Below, piece by piece: positions 45,225-55,919 of a DNA stretch of 64,000 bases. Under the pieces are notes generated by a model. It did not search any database, had not been told where the DNA came from, and saw only the letters and a program-made list of their open reading frames with translations. The position numbers and the translations under genes were made by a program. This DNA comes from Crotalaria pallida. Taxonomy: Eukaryota > Streptophyta > Magnoliopsida > Fabales > Fabaceae. Where the stretch lies: positions 52,693,501 to 52,757,500 of the forward strand of contig CM075652.1 of assembly GCA_037953625.1 (NCBI GenBank). The letters run 5' to 3'. The stretch's first letter is position 1. Each line of letters starts with the position of its first letter.

Positions 45225-47380
45225 TGTTGAATCAAAGAGATTTTGATGAAGACAAATAAATCATAAGCTCGGTTCTTGGCCAAGGGTTTTGATGAAGACA
45301 AATGAATCAGCTTCGGGTGTACTCGGAAGTGATCAATCCGAGCTATCGCTCATAGCAGACTCAGCCGAGAAGAAGCTCGGTCTATCATCAAGCTCGGCTC
45401 AAGAATGACAAGAACAAATGCCAAGTACAAAGTCATCAGCTTCACAAGTGCTCGACTACCTGTAACAAGTCAGCAGTTTAGGTTCAAGTTCGGAATATGC
45501 TCGGACATAAGTATCTTCAAGATCAAGAACAAGCTCGGCAGTTTCTCAGGTGCAAGTTCGGAAGACGTTCGGAATTTGCTCAGTCGAACATGTAGCTCAA
45601 GCCAAGAGAACAAGGTCAAACAAAAGGCTCAGTTCAGAAGATGCTCAGAAGATGTTTTGGAAGATGCTCAGCAATTGCTTTGAAGAAATGTAGTTGAACC
45701 AGTAGCAAAGTCAGAAGCTCGGATGCAAGTTCGAAGATGATCAGCTCGGCCTTCAGCAAGTCCGAAGTCAATCTCGGCCTCCGAGTAAAATAGTAAAGTT
45801 TCAACTTGTCAGAAGTTTTGTTCGAACGAGTAACATGTTATATCATCAGCTCGGCAAAACCATCAGCTCGGCCCTTTGGTATAGTCAAGTAAAATCTTAA
45901 ATAATCAACTCGACTGAAGTTGAGCTCGGCCTAAGCTCGGTTGACAAAGTTGAACTCAAGCTCTAACGCAAAGCTCGGCCAGAGCTCGGCTAAGAGTCAA
46001 ACTCAAGATGAAATCGAGAAGCTCGGCCATAGCTCGAAAGTAAAAGGTCAAGCTCAAGCTCGGCTAGAGCTCGGATCTCAACATTTCAGTAGAAGCTTAA
46101 GTGATAAGCTCGGCCAAAGCTCGGACCCTTGCTGCAGAAGTAAGCTCAGATCATTTTCAGTGCAAGCATCATCAAGCTCAGATCTTCAACCCGGTTCAAG
46201 CTTAGTTCTGTCTTAGCTCTCTGCTGCATAAAGTCATTCAAGTTCCCAAGCTCGAACTGTCGTCAAGCTCGGCAACATCTGTTCATCGCCTTCAACCTGA
46301 AGCTGAGATTTTCATCTCAGAGCGCTTACGTTTGAAATTCAAATTTGAGGTTTGAATCATTAAAAAGGACACACGTATATCAGATTGCAGCTGGCAAATT
46401 GGAAGCTTCTAAAAAGGACATACGTGTAAAATCTGATCGTTGCTGAGAAATTGGAAATATCTGGGTATATCCGTTGAAAGGGCAAGATGTGTCCCAAGAT
46501 ATTTTTCCTCTTTCTGTACCTCCTTAGCGCTGCAACTCTCTATATATAGGCTGTGTTTTCTTCTCAGAAAAAGAGGAAGAACAGAACACATACAGGGAAG
46601 AAAACTGAGAGAAGAAAAGAAAAACACACAGAGAATGATAAAGAGCTAGAGAGAAACTGTTACATATGTGAAAACCAAGCTCTAATCGATTCTCAAAAAA
46701 TCCTTTCTGAGCCGATACTCATTTGTTCTTTAAACTTTCAGACTCACATACACTTGGGTTTTCGGTTTGGAGCCATCATCATCATTCTTCATCTCTACTA
46801 TTCTTCAAGTCTTGAGGTGTTCTCAAGCGGTGAAAGTCTTGGAAAGTTTCCAAGCTCGTCCAAGAGGTTCTTGGGTGATTGAAGTCTTGAGAGGTTCTTG
46901 AGCAGCGGCGAAGAGGTTCTTCGGCCAGAAGTCCAAGGAGGTTCTTTGGCAAAAGTCCTTGAAGGTTTCAAGGCGGATTTATAAAGTCCGAGGACGTTCT
47001 TCGGCATTTGTATCAAATTAGGTAGAAGCCAAGAGTTTGGTACTCTCTTGGTGGGTTAATTGATCCCTTGTAATTTGTATCAATTTGATTTTATTAAAAA
47101 GCTCCTTAAAGGTTTTAAGGGGGATTGGACGTAGCTCTCAGTGGTGAGAGTGAACCCGTATAAAATCTGTTGTCTCTATTTCTTTATCGCTTTCAGTTTT
47201 GTTTTTAGCCGAGCATATTTATAACCGAACATTTAATCGGCTTTGTTTTAACTTATATTTTGTACTCGGATAGTGCTAGCTAATTTCCGCTGCAAACCTG
47301 ATTTTTGAGTGTGCAGCTCGGATAATCGGAGGTCGGTCTAGACAACCAATTATCAGACCCTGCTCGACCCAAAGTCAACA
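45225..47380 (+). mobile_element. Sirevirus-like copia solo LTR
   Basis: It begins TGTTGAATCAAAGAGATTTT then GATGAAGACAAA, wording common at the start of Sirevirus/copia LTRs. It carries a plausible TATA (CTCTATATATAGG near 46540). Near its end it has GATTGGACGTAGCTCTCAGT followed by GAACCCGTATAAAATC, typical of Sirevirus-type LTRs, and closes with TCAACA (47380) or AACA (47394). No primer site follows and no second copy or coding region exists, so it is best read as a solo LTR. The 5-bp duplication could not be confirmed. 45260-46270 is dominated by repeated AGCTCGG words. 46800-47010 has a family of 'aagtcttgaggttcttg' imperfect repeats. Confidence 0.55.
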
Positions 47381-47543
47381 TTTTCATTTTAACAGCTAGC
47401 TTTATCCGACCTATTTCAATCACATGCAGATAAGATAATAATTAAATAAATTTTAATAATTTATTTAATTTCAAATTGTGATTTATTTTGAGATAATGAT
47501 TATCTACCTACAAATGCTCTGGTGAGAGGAAAACTTCAACAAC

Positions 47544-47615
47544 AAACGTGGTGCCTCGAAAATTTCTCTGACGAATGTGGTGCCTCGAAAATTTCTCTGA
47601 CAAACGTCGTGCCTC
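47544..47615. repeat. 29-bp tandem repeat, about 2.5 units
   Basis: Units of the type AACGTGGTGCCTCGAAAATT plus TCTCTGACG repeat twice and then partially (GTCGTGCCTCGAAT). No function can be assigned. Confidence 0.9.
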
Positions 47616-47813
47616 GAATAGGCGTCTTTTTATATAAGGATAGTAGATAAATAAAATATTTTGGGCCCCTAAAAGTCATGGGCCCAAGGCGGTTGCCCTT
47701 ATTGCCCCGCCCCTAGGCCCGGCCTGACTATACAACAATAACATTGATGAGACGGTGATTGTGATGACAACAATGTTAATATGCAAAGATGTGAGGAAAA
47801 AAACGTACCATCT
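47616..47813. other. eroded DNA-transposon end
   Basis: GGGCCCAAGGCGGTTGCCC and CCGCCCCTAGGCCCGGCCTG (about 47690-47727) resemble the GGGCCGG-type ends of plant DNA transposons, like the word at 5459-5474. No internal structure is visible. Confidence 0.35.
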
Positions 47814-47829
47814 TATTTTTTTCATTTCT

Positions 47830-48021
47830 TTTTTTTTTGGATGAACCAGGGTATCCACCCGCACAACTGGGTGACTAATCCCTCGCACCACGGTCGGGCC
47901 CTTTCGGGGGCGATGCTCCCAGTAAGGCTTGCTCCATTCAGATGCGCCTCGGGTACGACTCGAACCCCCGACCACATGCTAAGGGACACAAGCCCCTTCC
48001 ACTTGTGCCAGCCTCCACTGG
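47830..48021 (-). mobile_element. tRNA-derived SINE, minus strand
   Basis: On the minus strand it has an A-box-like TGGCACAAGTGG and B-box-like GGTTCGAGTC, followed by a body ending CACCCAGTTGTGCGGGTGGA and a poly-A (poly-T on the plus strand at 47829-47838). TATTTTTTTCATTTCT flanks both sides (47814-47829 and 48022-48037), a 16-bp target duplication. The body resembles the widespread plant Au SINE, which I could not verify. Confidence 0.85.
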
Positions 48022-48233
48022 TATTTTTTTCATTTCTAACTCAGTTTTTTACGTAGGATAAAAAATAAATTAATAAATAAGATATGATAAACCAACACGA
48101 TAACATTAGCCTATCTTGTTTTCTTTCCAAATTTTAGAGAATGACAAGATAAAACATATTATCCTATCTTAATATTTTTATCGTGTCCACCAAACTATCC
48201 TTAATGGATAATACTAGTAATTAAACTTATATG

Positions 48234-48335
48234 TCTGCGTAAGACAGCCCAGTTGGTGGCTGCAGGGATATTTAGGATTTTCCCTTCCCCAGGTCATGGG
48301 TTCTAGTCCCAGACCTCCCATGTAAACCAAAAAAA
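48234..48335 (+). mobile_element. short tRNA-derived SINE, plus strand
   Basis: A-box-like AGCCCAGTTGGT and B-box-like GGTTCTAGTCC, a very short body, and an A-rich tail. The 18-bp duplication AGTAATTAAACTTATATG is perfect at 48216-48233 and 48336-48353. At about 100 bp it is barely more than the tRNA-like head. Confidence 0.85.
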
Positions 48336-48654
48336 AGTAATTAAACTTATATGATTTCAATGATGATTTTTTTGACTTTTATTTTTAAAACCTAATTTAA
48401 AAAAAAAAAAAAATAGCGTAGGTGCAACGCACCGTCCCATTCATAAGGCACATGTTCCTTCACTTGGGTTGGAGTTTCTCATTATCGGATATCTAATTTG
48501 TTTTATGTGAAATAAAAATTCTATTTTGTATTTGTTTCATCCTACCATTTGTAAAAAAAAAATAAAAAATTAACAAGCAAATTTTACAATAAATGATAAA
48601 TTTAAAAATATAAATTCTTGGAATTTTTTTTTTAAAGAAAACACACCCAATTTT

Positions 48655-48819
48655 TTTTGGTTTGCATCCTGGTATCCGGCCAACTGGGCCGACTAATCCA
48701 GTTCGAGGGGGTCCCGGGGTTAAGGTTTTATTCCTCTCCCAACGTTGTTTTGGGGATCGAACCGTGATCCGCCCTACCAAGTGCAATCCCTGGCACCACT
48801 GCACCAATAGCTTGTTGGT
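48655..48819 (-). mobile_element. tRNA-derived SINE, minus strand
   Basis: On the minus strand a B-box-like GGTTCGATCCC is preceded by GCAGTGGTGCCAGGGATTGC. The body ends with GGCCGACTAATCC-type words shared with the SINE at 47830. The flank AGAAAACACACCCAATTTT occurs at about 48636-48654 and, with an extra CA, at 48820-48840. Confidence 0.78.
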
Positions 48820-48888
48820 AGAAAACACACACCCAATTTTAAGTATAAGGTTGAGGATAAACTTTTTTTTTTTTTTAATTTTTAATTA

Positions 48889-49255
48889 CTCTATTTGTCT
48901 TTTGACATAAGGTCATTTTGGAAATTTTCTTTAGGTCATATTCTAATTATCAATGGTATTTAATTACTTATTTTTTTTTCCGTATTCCTTGTGGAACCAC
49001 CGGTATCCTCAAGAGCACCTTTAATACCAGGGAGCCCTTGAGACTAATTCGGAGCGAGCTGCGTGGCTGGCTCTCTCAGCGAGATGTTTTTAGCGAGATG
49101 TTTTACTTATTTAATTACTTATTTACATAAACACTCCTATTTACTTAACAATTCGTTAGAGTTTTAACAATAATTATAAGCATATTTTAAAGATCAATTT
49201 TCTTGATGAACATGAATTTCTAAAAAAAAAATCCTATAATAAACGATGGAGGGAG
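48889..49255. repeat. Stowaway-like MITE containing a SINE
   Basis: CTCTATTTGTCTTTTGACAT at the left and ATAATAAACGATGGAGGGAG at the right, with TA on both sides. The body is interrupted at 48974-49107 by a SINE fragment. Confidence 0.65.
48974..49107 (-). mobile_element. 5'-truncated SINE inside the MITE
   Basis: TATTTAATTACTTATTT (17 bp) is perfect on both sides (48957-48973 and 49108-49124). A T-run sits at the left as for a minus-strand poly-A. The body shares GGTATCC and GACTAAT words with the two other minus-strand SINEs nearby. A clear B box is missing, so the tRNA-like head is lost or diverged. Confidence 0.7.
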
Positions 49256-49544
49256 TAAAAAAAGTGCAACAATTTGGGTGATTATTTTTATAGGTTTGCT
49301 TAACTTCAGTACTAAGAATTGATGATAAAAAGTAAAAAAAATAAAATAAAAATATATTAGGAGACAAAGTCTATTGTAACTTGAAACATTAAATGTCAAA
49401 TTTATCAATATAAATGTATTTATTTTAGTCTCTTATAAGGATTCATGGTAAGAAAATATTATTTTTATTTCAGGATTTGTTTTAGTGTATTTTTCATAAA
49501 TTTATTTATTATATAAATTAAAAATAATGATGAAATAATAAATA
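49256..49544. other. AT-rich intergenic DNA
   Basis: No terminal repeats or coding sequence recognised. Confidence 0.4.
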
Positions 49545-49845
49545 CTCCCCCGTCTCAAATATATATAAAAAAATTATTTATAGTCTCAAATATAAATAAA
49601 AGTTAATTAATTTTTCATTTTCAATATAATCATTTTTTAAAATATTTTTATAAAATTACTATATCATCTTATTTTTATTTTATTTTCAATGTAAGTTTTT
49701 TTTAAAGTAGTCTATTTTTTAATGAATTTAAAAAAATTAAATGAATTAAACTAATTTTTTAATTTATTGAATAAAAGCGAAATTATTTTTTTTTTAATTT
49801 TTTAATTATTATTATTATTATTTTTAAAAAAAAAACAGGAAAGAG
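49545..49845. repeat. Stowaway-like MITE, CCCGTCTCAAATATA subfamily
   Basis: Begins CTCCCCCGTCTCAAATATAT after TA and ends ACAGGAAAGAG before TA (49846-49847). The body shares words with the foldback at 125-445. Confidence 0.65.
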
Positions 49846-49928
49846 TACTCCATGAAATCCCTGCCTAGCATGCCAATCCCATGACGCCACGGCACATGAG
49901 TTCATAATAAATAAATAAATAAATAATA

Positions 49929-50180
49929 CTCCTTCCTGTTCTTAATATAAGCACTTTTGGATTAATTTCATTTCCTTTAAGAAAGTTAGTTATTTGCATT
50001 GAAAATGTAAATATTTGGTATTATTTTCATAAGTATCCCTATAATTATTATTGGAAATGTAAAAAATGTAAAGTAAATAGCAGTATTTATGAAAAAAAGT
50101 AATTAATATCATTAAAAATTAAAAATGACACTTATATAAAAAAAAAAATCTTGAAAGGGGCTTATATTCATCGGAGGGAG
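49929..50180. repeat. Stowaway-like MITE abutting the ADF6-type promoter
   Basis: CTCCTTCCTGTTCTTAATAT at the left and TTATATTCATCGGAGGGAG at the right, with TA on both sides (49927-49928 and 50181-50182). It ends immediately before the candidate TATA box. Confidence 0.82.
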
Positions 50181-50182
50181 TA

Positions 50183-50194
50183 AATATAAATAAA
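50183..50194 (+). promoter_or_regulatory. candidate TATA box of the ADF6-type gene
   Basis: AAATATAAATAAA starts 2-3 bases after the end of the MITE and about 165 bp before the ATG. This would give a 5' UTR of roughly 130 bp that includes a (CT)n run at about 50311-50329. Confidence 0.45.
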
Positions 50195-50349
50195 TGGAGT
50201 ACCAGAATTGAGAGAGTGCTTGCTTTCCCAAACATTACCCTTTGATTAATGTTGTGTGTTGCTGGGTCTCTTCCCTTCTCTTCATCAACTCCAATTTATT
50301 TCTTCGCTGCCTCTCTCTCTCTCTCTCTCTACTCTAGTTTCTGTCTCCC

Positions 50350-53300
50350 ATGGCTTTCAGATGGCTCAGCCGGGTATGTAATCATTTACTTTCTTTCACT
50401 CTACACTTTACTTTCATTTTATGTCTCCATAATTTCATCACTGTCCCCAGGCCCCATCAGATACTCAAATTTAATCTTTTTTTTAATTATGATTACTTTT
50501 TTTTTCAGTAAAGCTTTCAACTTTGAAACACCCATTTTACCTTCCAATCAATCTTAGATTTCATGATTGGAGAATCCATCTTTTTTAGAGTGGGTCAAGG
50601 GTTATTCAATCAAGTAGCTAGTTTGGAAAATTTTAATTGCACATAATAAAATTTGTGGAAATCTGGGCAATCAAGTAGTTTGTATTGATCTCAATCCTAT
50701 GCTTTGTACATTGAAAAGCAGATAAATTCTAGGGTGTCAATTTAAAAAAAAAAAAAAAAAAAACTAGCTTGGCCATAAAAATTAGCTTTTTGTCATGTAT
50801 ATAGTTGAAACTAAGTGAATGTTACTGTTACCCCTCCCTTGAGGTTTGATGTAATCATAGTTGGTTTTGTAACTATATCGATCTCCCTTGGCATGTTGTT
50901 GTTGTAAAGTGTGTAAATGTAATGATAGCATAAATCTCAAGATTGGTGAATGTAATAATATAACCCTCATGTAGGATCGGAGCAATTTTTCAGATAAAAG
51001 ATGCACTGAGTGTAATTCAGTATAAATTCCCCCAAAACTAATGATATCCTTGTTAAGATAGCTTTACACACTTTAAAAAATGGATCTTCCAGTGTAAGGT
51101 AGGAAATTTCAACTCAAGAATTTCTCTCAATAACAAGAATTAGAGCTGTTTTTTTTTTTAAGAAAAACCTTTCTGACCCAGTTACATTTGGTTTCCATCC
51201 AAATGATTCTTCGGGCATGGGTGTTGGTGTTGCTGATCACAGCCAAAATACATTCATGGACTTGAAGAATTAGAGCTGTTTTATTTAATGAAAAACATTT
51301 TCTGACCTAGTTACATTTGGTTTCCAGCCGAATGCTTCTTCGGGCATGGGTGTTGCTGATCACAGCCAAAATACATTCATGGACTTGAAGCTAAAGAAGG
51401 TTTATCGCTATGTGATCTTCAAGATTGATGAAAATAAAAGGGAGGTTGTGGTTGAGAAGACTGGTGGTCCAGCTGAGAGCTATGATGATTTTGCTGCTTC
51501 TTTGCCTGAGAATGATTGCAGATATGCTGTCTATGACTTTGACTTTGTCACTTCTGAGAACTGCCAAAAGAGTAAAATCTTTTTCATTGCATGGTTAGTT
51601 TATCCTACCTCTCTCTCTCTCTCTCTTCCCCTCTCTCTCTCTCTCATATACATATATGTTTGTGTGCGCGTGGGAAAAGAAAAACTATTACTTTGTCTTT
51701 AAGTGCATTGTTGCTCCAAGTCTCTAACAGCACAAAGTAGATACTGATGTTTGCTAAACATGGCACATGTTGTACATTTTTCTGTGTGTTAAAGGATATT
51801 GTGCAGCACATATGATTTATGGACTATCATATCTTTTGCAGTTCTCTAACTCACCATGCTTTGATACTTCAATGCTTTAGTAACATTCTTTGCTTGTTCT
51901 CTACTTATGACACCAAATGTTTATTGTTTCATTATTTCGGGCTAAATTTATTGTCTTGTTTTCATGCAATTTCTTTTACATTGATTGAGCTGCCTATTCT
52001 CATGAATATGACATTTTGTAGTGTTTTGGTATTTCTCTCTCTTCATTTTGCATTACTATATTCCCAATATGTTTGCTGCTCCCAGAAATCATTTTGTTCA
52101 GGGACATTATGCCAATAATAGTTTAAGGGGAACAAAGCATTTGTTGCAGATAAGATTTTACTGGCTAAAAGTGCTTATGTTTATATGGAATAATCTGATA
52201 TAATTAACATAACACAAACATCTTCATACTTCAATAGAAAAAAAAAAGTGTAAAGCTTCATGAATACCTTAACTGTTAGGCTTAACATTTTCTTCTAGTG
52301 CACTTTAACATTGATATTTAGAGAATTTTGTGTTCTCTAGATGTTTCTATTCTTTCTTTTTGTAGAAATCATATCTTAAGAGCTGAAAATCAATTTGATA
52401 AGATTAAGCTTTTTGCACTTTGCTATTTTGTAGCAAATGCCTTCTCTAGTTACAGAATCTCCATTCGTACAACTTTGTTCCGGAGATCATTAGGAAATCA
52501 GAGTTAAATGCACCTTGAGTGTCTTGACCATCTTATGGATATTAGCGGAAACGTACTCAAAATTTGTGAAGAAGCATAGATAAATTACAGAACATGAATA
52601 GTACTTCTTTTACTGCACACCATATATAATATTGAAGAACCCCAATATTGCATATATGATTACTAGTGAGATCCTCTTTTAATATGTGGAGTATCTTTAT
52701 TTATGATGGCTCTCGTTGTATGTAAGTACTATTCGTGTTCTCTAATTTATCCATTCTTCTTCACAAACAATGGCAATCACCTTGTTGTCTCTCAATTTGA
52801 CCTTTCCTTCCCGCTTTTGATATGAGAAGAAAAATTGTTTATTAGGTGTCATATGAAAAGATGCGCTAGAATCCAAGATCCACTTGTTGCCCAAGTTACT
52901 AACGGAAACTATTAAATCAGACTCAACATCACTATCTTCAAAACTTTCAACCGTTATGTTGGCAAATCTCCTGATTTCTTCCTCTTAGGATAGTTTCTTC
53001 TGATATGCCCTTTTTGGTGACAGTGAAAACATTTTAGGGACTTATAGCCGTTGATGGGATCTCCACTTGTCTTTGCTTCTCCATCCTCTTTCTTGACTAC
53101 TGTCTCTCGTCATGAACAACCCTTCGACAGGATTATCAGCAATGGATCCAGATGCTAATTTTTGTTGCTCCTTCGTCATCATCGTCTATTTGACAATTTG
53201 GACCATAACGGAGGACCTACCATGCATTATGGTATCATAGAAATTATCATAGGATGGAGGTTGTGAAGTCAATAAGGTCCTACCTCGGTCATATGTCCAA

Positions 53301-55481
53301 CTGTTATTTCAACTGCTTGCACATTGGTTATCATTGAATCGAAGTCGTCAATATGATCTCGTATTGGTTTTTCTCCTGAATATTTGAAAGTGTACAATCG
53401 CTTTCTCTAGTAAAGTTGGTTTGATAAAGTCTTTGCAGAATATTTTTCTTCTAAAGCCTTCCCTAGTGAATCAACAGTTTTCTCACGCTTAACCTCTCGC
53501 AGCACATTGTCTCCCAGGCTTAGTTGTATCGCACTTTGTGATGGTCATTATTTCCTCTCTTTATCAGGAGACAATTTGCTTCAGCTTCCATAAACTGAAG
53601 TCATTCGAACCATCAAATTTTGATACTGGGATTTTGAACAAATCAAGTGGCTCTGATGCCACCGTCAAGACCTGCAACCGGGGATCCTGATCACCTTGGG
53701 AGTCTTGTTGCTCCATAACCATGGGAAGAGTGTAGAGCAACCAATAAGCGAGACACCACATTTTGAACCAAAACCTTAAGGCAATGGTTCTATGAGTTTT
53801 GCCACTTATAAACCCTCTCACTTATCCCATCTTATCTATTGAGGGACTAACTCAGGCACTTGAATACCCAACAGAAATTGGAATGGATAATTTTAGTATG
53901 CTGAAATAGGATGATGGTCTCATGAAGGAAAACAAAGTTTTGTCTGTTGTGCATCTTACTTCAACTAAACTTGCAAGTGATGCCTTGATATAGTTTACTT
54001 TGCTCTACGTAAAAATAAGTACAAATATGAATTCTCGTTCTCACTATTGGTATTGAACTTCATATCTTGTATCATTGGACCTGATTTGTTCACAGGCTTG
54101 AGATTTGGGCAGAACCTAATTGAGGGCATTACCTATGTTAATGGAATTTGAACGTTTGGGGTACCAAGCAACTGAAAGAAAACCTATTTTAGGTTTTTTA
54201 AGCTTCTGCTTATTTCATGATGGAATGCTATTGTGAACATAAAAGACTACTACTATGACCATTAATTGGTCAATATTTGTTATTCCAAGTAGTCAATTGC
54301 GGCGCGGAGCGGGGCGATCGCGGAATAGCGGTGCGGAGCGGCCGCTTTTGCGACGGAAATCCCAGTCGCATCCCAAAACTTGATAGCGGTCGTCGCGGCG
54401 GTGTCGCGGGCGCGAATCGCGCCTCTGTTGCGTTCGTAACACCCGTGACAGGGATAACACACGGATGTGACCAAAAACCCAGCCGTTTAACCTATTTTAA
54501 TGTGCCCTTTTTGGTCATTTTACCATAAAACAGAAACCCTATTTTTTTAAACTTAAACCTTATGGGCCTAAACCTTATGGGCCTTCACAATGGACACATT
54601 AAGGCAGACTTCAACAAAAAAACACAATAGACACACACTAAAGGCATCAGACTTCAAAGTCTTCGATAGAAAACCTTGTTTCTTATTTCTTCCTGAATAC
54701 GTGCAGCACTGTTCATCTTCTTCATCAACGTGCAGCACTGTTCATCTTCTTCATCAACGTGCAGCACTTTCTGACTTGTTGTGCTCTTCATCTTCTTCTT
54801 TTTCATCACTGTCTCCCTGTTCATTCTTCTACTACTCATTCATACGTGCAGCACAGCAAGCACTTCATTGTTGCCCTTGCCCTTCTTTTTGCTTGAATTT
54901 TAATTTTGAAATATTACAACTATTTTAATTTGGGGTATTTTTATTTTTCAGCATATATATGTATTTGTGTAGCATAAAATTTTAATTTTTCAGCATTACA
55001 TGCATGTCTTAATAGCGGCCATCCCGCTACCCGCTATCCCGCTATCCCATTTTAAGGGGGTGGCCGCTCCGCGACGCTATTTGGGATTGACTACATTTTG
55101 TTTGAGTTGTATCATTGCTACCACTTCAATGGCTCACTTGAGTTTTGCATTTTTTTCACTCCCGTGCCTTATGCAAGGACAAAAATGGAGCTCTTTATTT
55201 ATAACAGCTTTAACCAATGTGCTTTCATCCTCCACATTGTGTGCGCTTCTTAGTTCATTTATACATCTGTTATGATTCTGACATTGAGATGAGTCACATT
55301 CTTAATTATTCATTGCATGATATTGGTTAGGTCTCCTTCAACATCACGCATCCGTTCCAAGATGCTTTATGCCACATCTAAGGACAGGTTTAGACGTGAG
55401 CTAGATGGTGTCCACTATGAAATCCAGGCTACTGACCCCACAGAAATGGATCTTGAAGTGATCAGAGACCGTGCAAATTGA
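50350..55481 (+). CDS. ADF6: actin-depolymerizing factor, ADF6 type (3 exons)
   Basis: Proposed CDS join(50350..50373, 51328..51593, 55331..55481), 146 residues, the usual plant ADF6 length. Exon 1 gives MAFRWLSR and ends at CGG|gtatgt. Exon 2 starts after tttccag with PNASSGMGVADHS and ends in TG|gttagt within KIFFIAW. Exon 3 starts after ggttag with SPSTSRIRSKMLYATSKD and ends DPTEMDLEVIRDRAN. Phases are consistent (0, then 2). The start MAFRWLSR rather than the later ATG at 50361 is required by frame. The ADF-H fold is complete, with the long actin-binding helix (SRIRSKMLYATSKDRFRREL) intact. The protein is expected to bind and sever actin filaments in the cytoplasm. The N-terminal MxFRxLSRPNAxSGMGV signature separates ADF6 from other plant ADFs. 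Intron 2 is 3737 bp and full of transposon DNA. A polyadenylation-type AATAAA lies at 55765-55770. Confidence 0.9.
51135..51264 (+). repeat. tandem partial copy of the intron 1/exon 2 border
   Basis: It duplicates 51265-51390: AAGAATTAGAGCTGTTTT through TTACATTTGGTTTCCA and on to CATTCATGGACTTGAAG. In this upstream copy the splice acceptor CAG is CAT, codons have changed (CCAAATGATTCT for CCGAATGCTTCT) and there is a 6-bp insertion (GTTGGT). It now lies inside intron 1. Confidence 0.9.
52740..53663 (-). pseudogene. copia gag-protease fragment in ADF6 intron 2
   Basis: Read on the minus strand from a primer-site-like GGCATCAGAGCC (53647-53662): KFDGSNDFSLWKLK (copia gag start), later KCFHCHQKGHIRRNYPKRKK (knuckle with the last C changed to Y), then SGSWIL / DSSAS protease-like words. 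Stops and frameshifts are frequent. LTR-like sequence may extend to about 53870. It is a different copia family from the elements at 24-36 kb. Confidence 0.72.
54285..55095. mobile_element. GC-rich terminal-inverted-repeat element in ADF6 intron 2
   Basis: GTAGTCAATTGCGGCGCGGA on the left is mirrored by the complement of GCTATTTGGGATTGACTAC on the right. Both ends are built of GCGG/CCGC words (GGAGCGGCCGC, ATAGCGG, CCGCTATCCCGCTATCCC). The centre is AT-rich and has a ~30-bp unit, CGTGCAGCACTGTTCATCTT plus CTTCATCAA, repeated about 2.5 times at 54700-54770. No transposase is encoded. Confidence 0.6.
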
Positions 55482-55919
55482 AATGTTATGCAGCTATCTT
55501 GCTAAAATGTATTAGATTTTGCTTTTAGTGGAAATGCTTCACCATACTTCTATAATGTGCAAATGGTAAAGCCCATCTTGCCTCAAGAATGTACTGTAAT
55601 AATATTGACTTGCAAGGCTGAAGGGTTTAGGCATTTGCCGGTTACTGCTGTAAATTTCAGTGTTCCTGACTGAAGTTATGAACATAACATTCAGGCTGGA
55701 TATATAGCTTGGATTGTGAAATTTCCTAATTGTTATCTTTTTTAGCATTCAGGAACTCTTTTAGAATAAAAAGCTCTAGACTTTAATAGATTAACCTCAA
55801 GGTATGCAAAATTGAACATACTCGAATAAAACTATGATGAGGTAGACTTGAGAGTTTTTGGCCTAAACAAAAAGGATAACATCCTCTACATAGGACATGC
55901 TAAACCCATTTTTAAACAC
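55482..55919 (+). other. 3' UTR and downstream flank of the ADF6-type gene
   Basis: Non-coding, moderately AT-rich, with AATAAA at 55765. The transcript end is inferred to lie shortly after it. Confidence 0.45.

Noticed and set aside
45405..46216. Open frames rich in K-L-G-Q-S-S
   Set aside because: They are translations of the AGCTCGG word field in the Sirevirus-like LTR.
47940..48320. tRNA genes
   Set aside because: A- and B-box-like words are present, but the cloverleaf is not complete, and poly-A tails with 16-18 bp duplications show these are SINEs.
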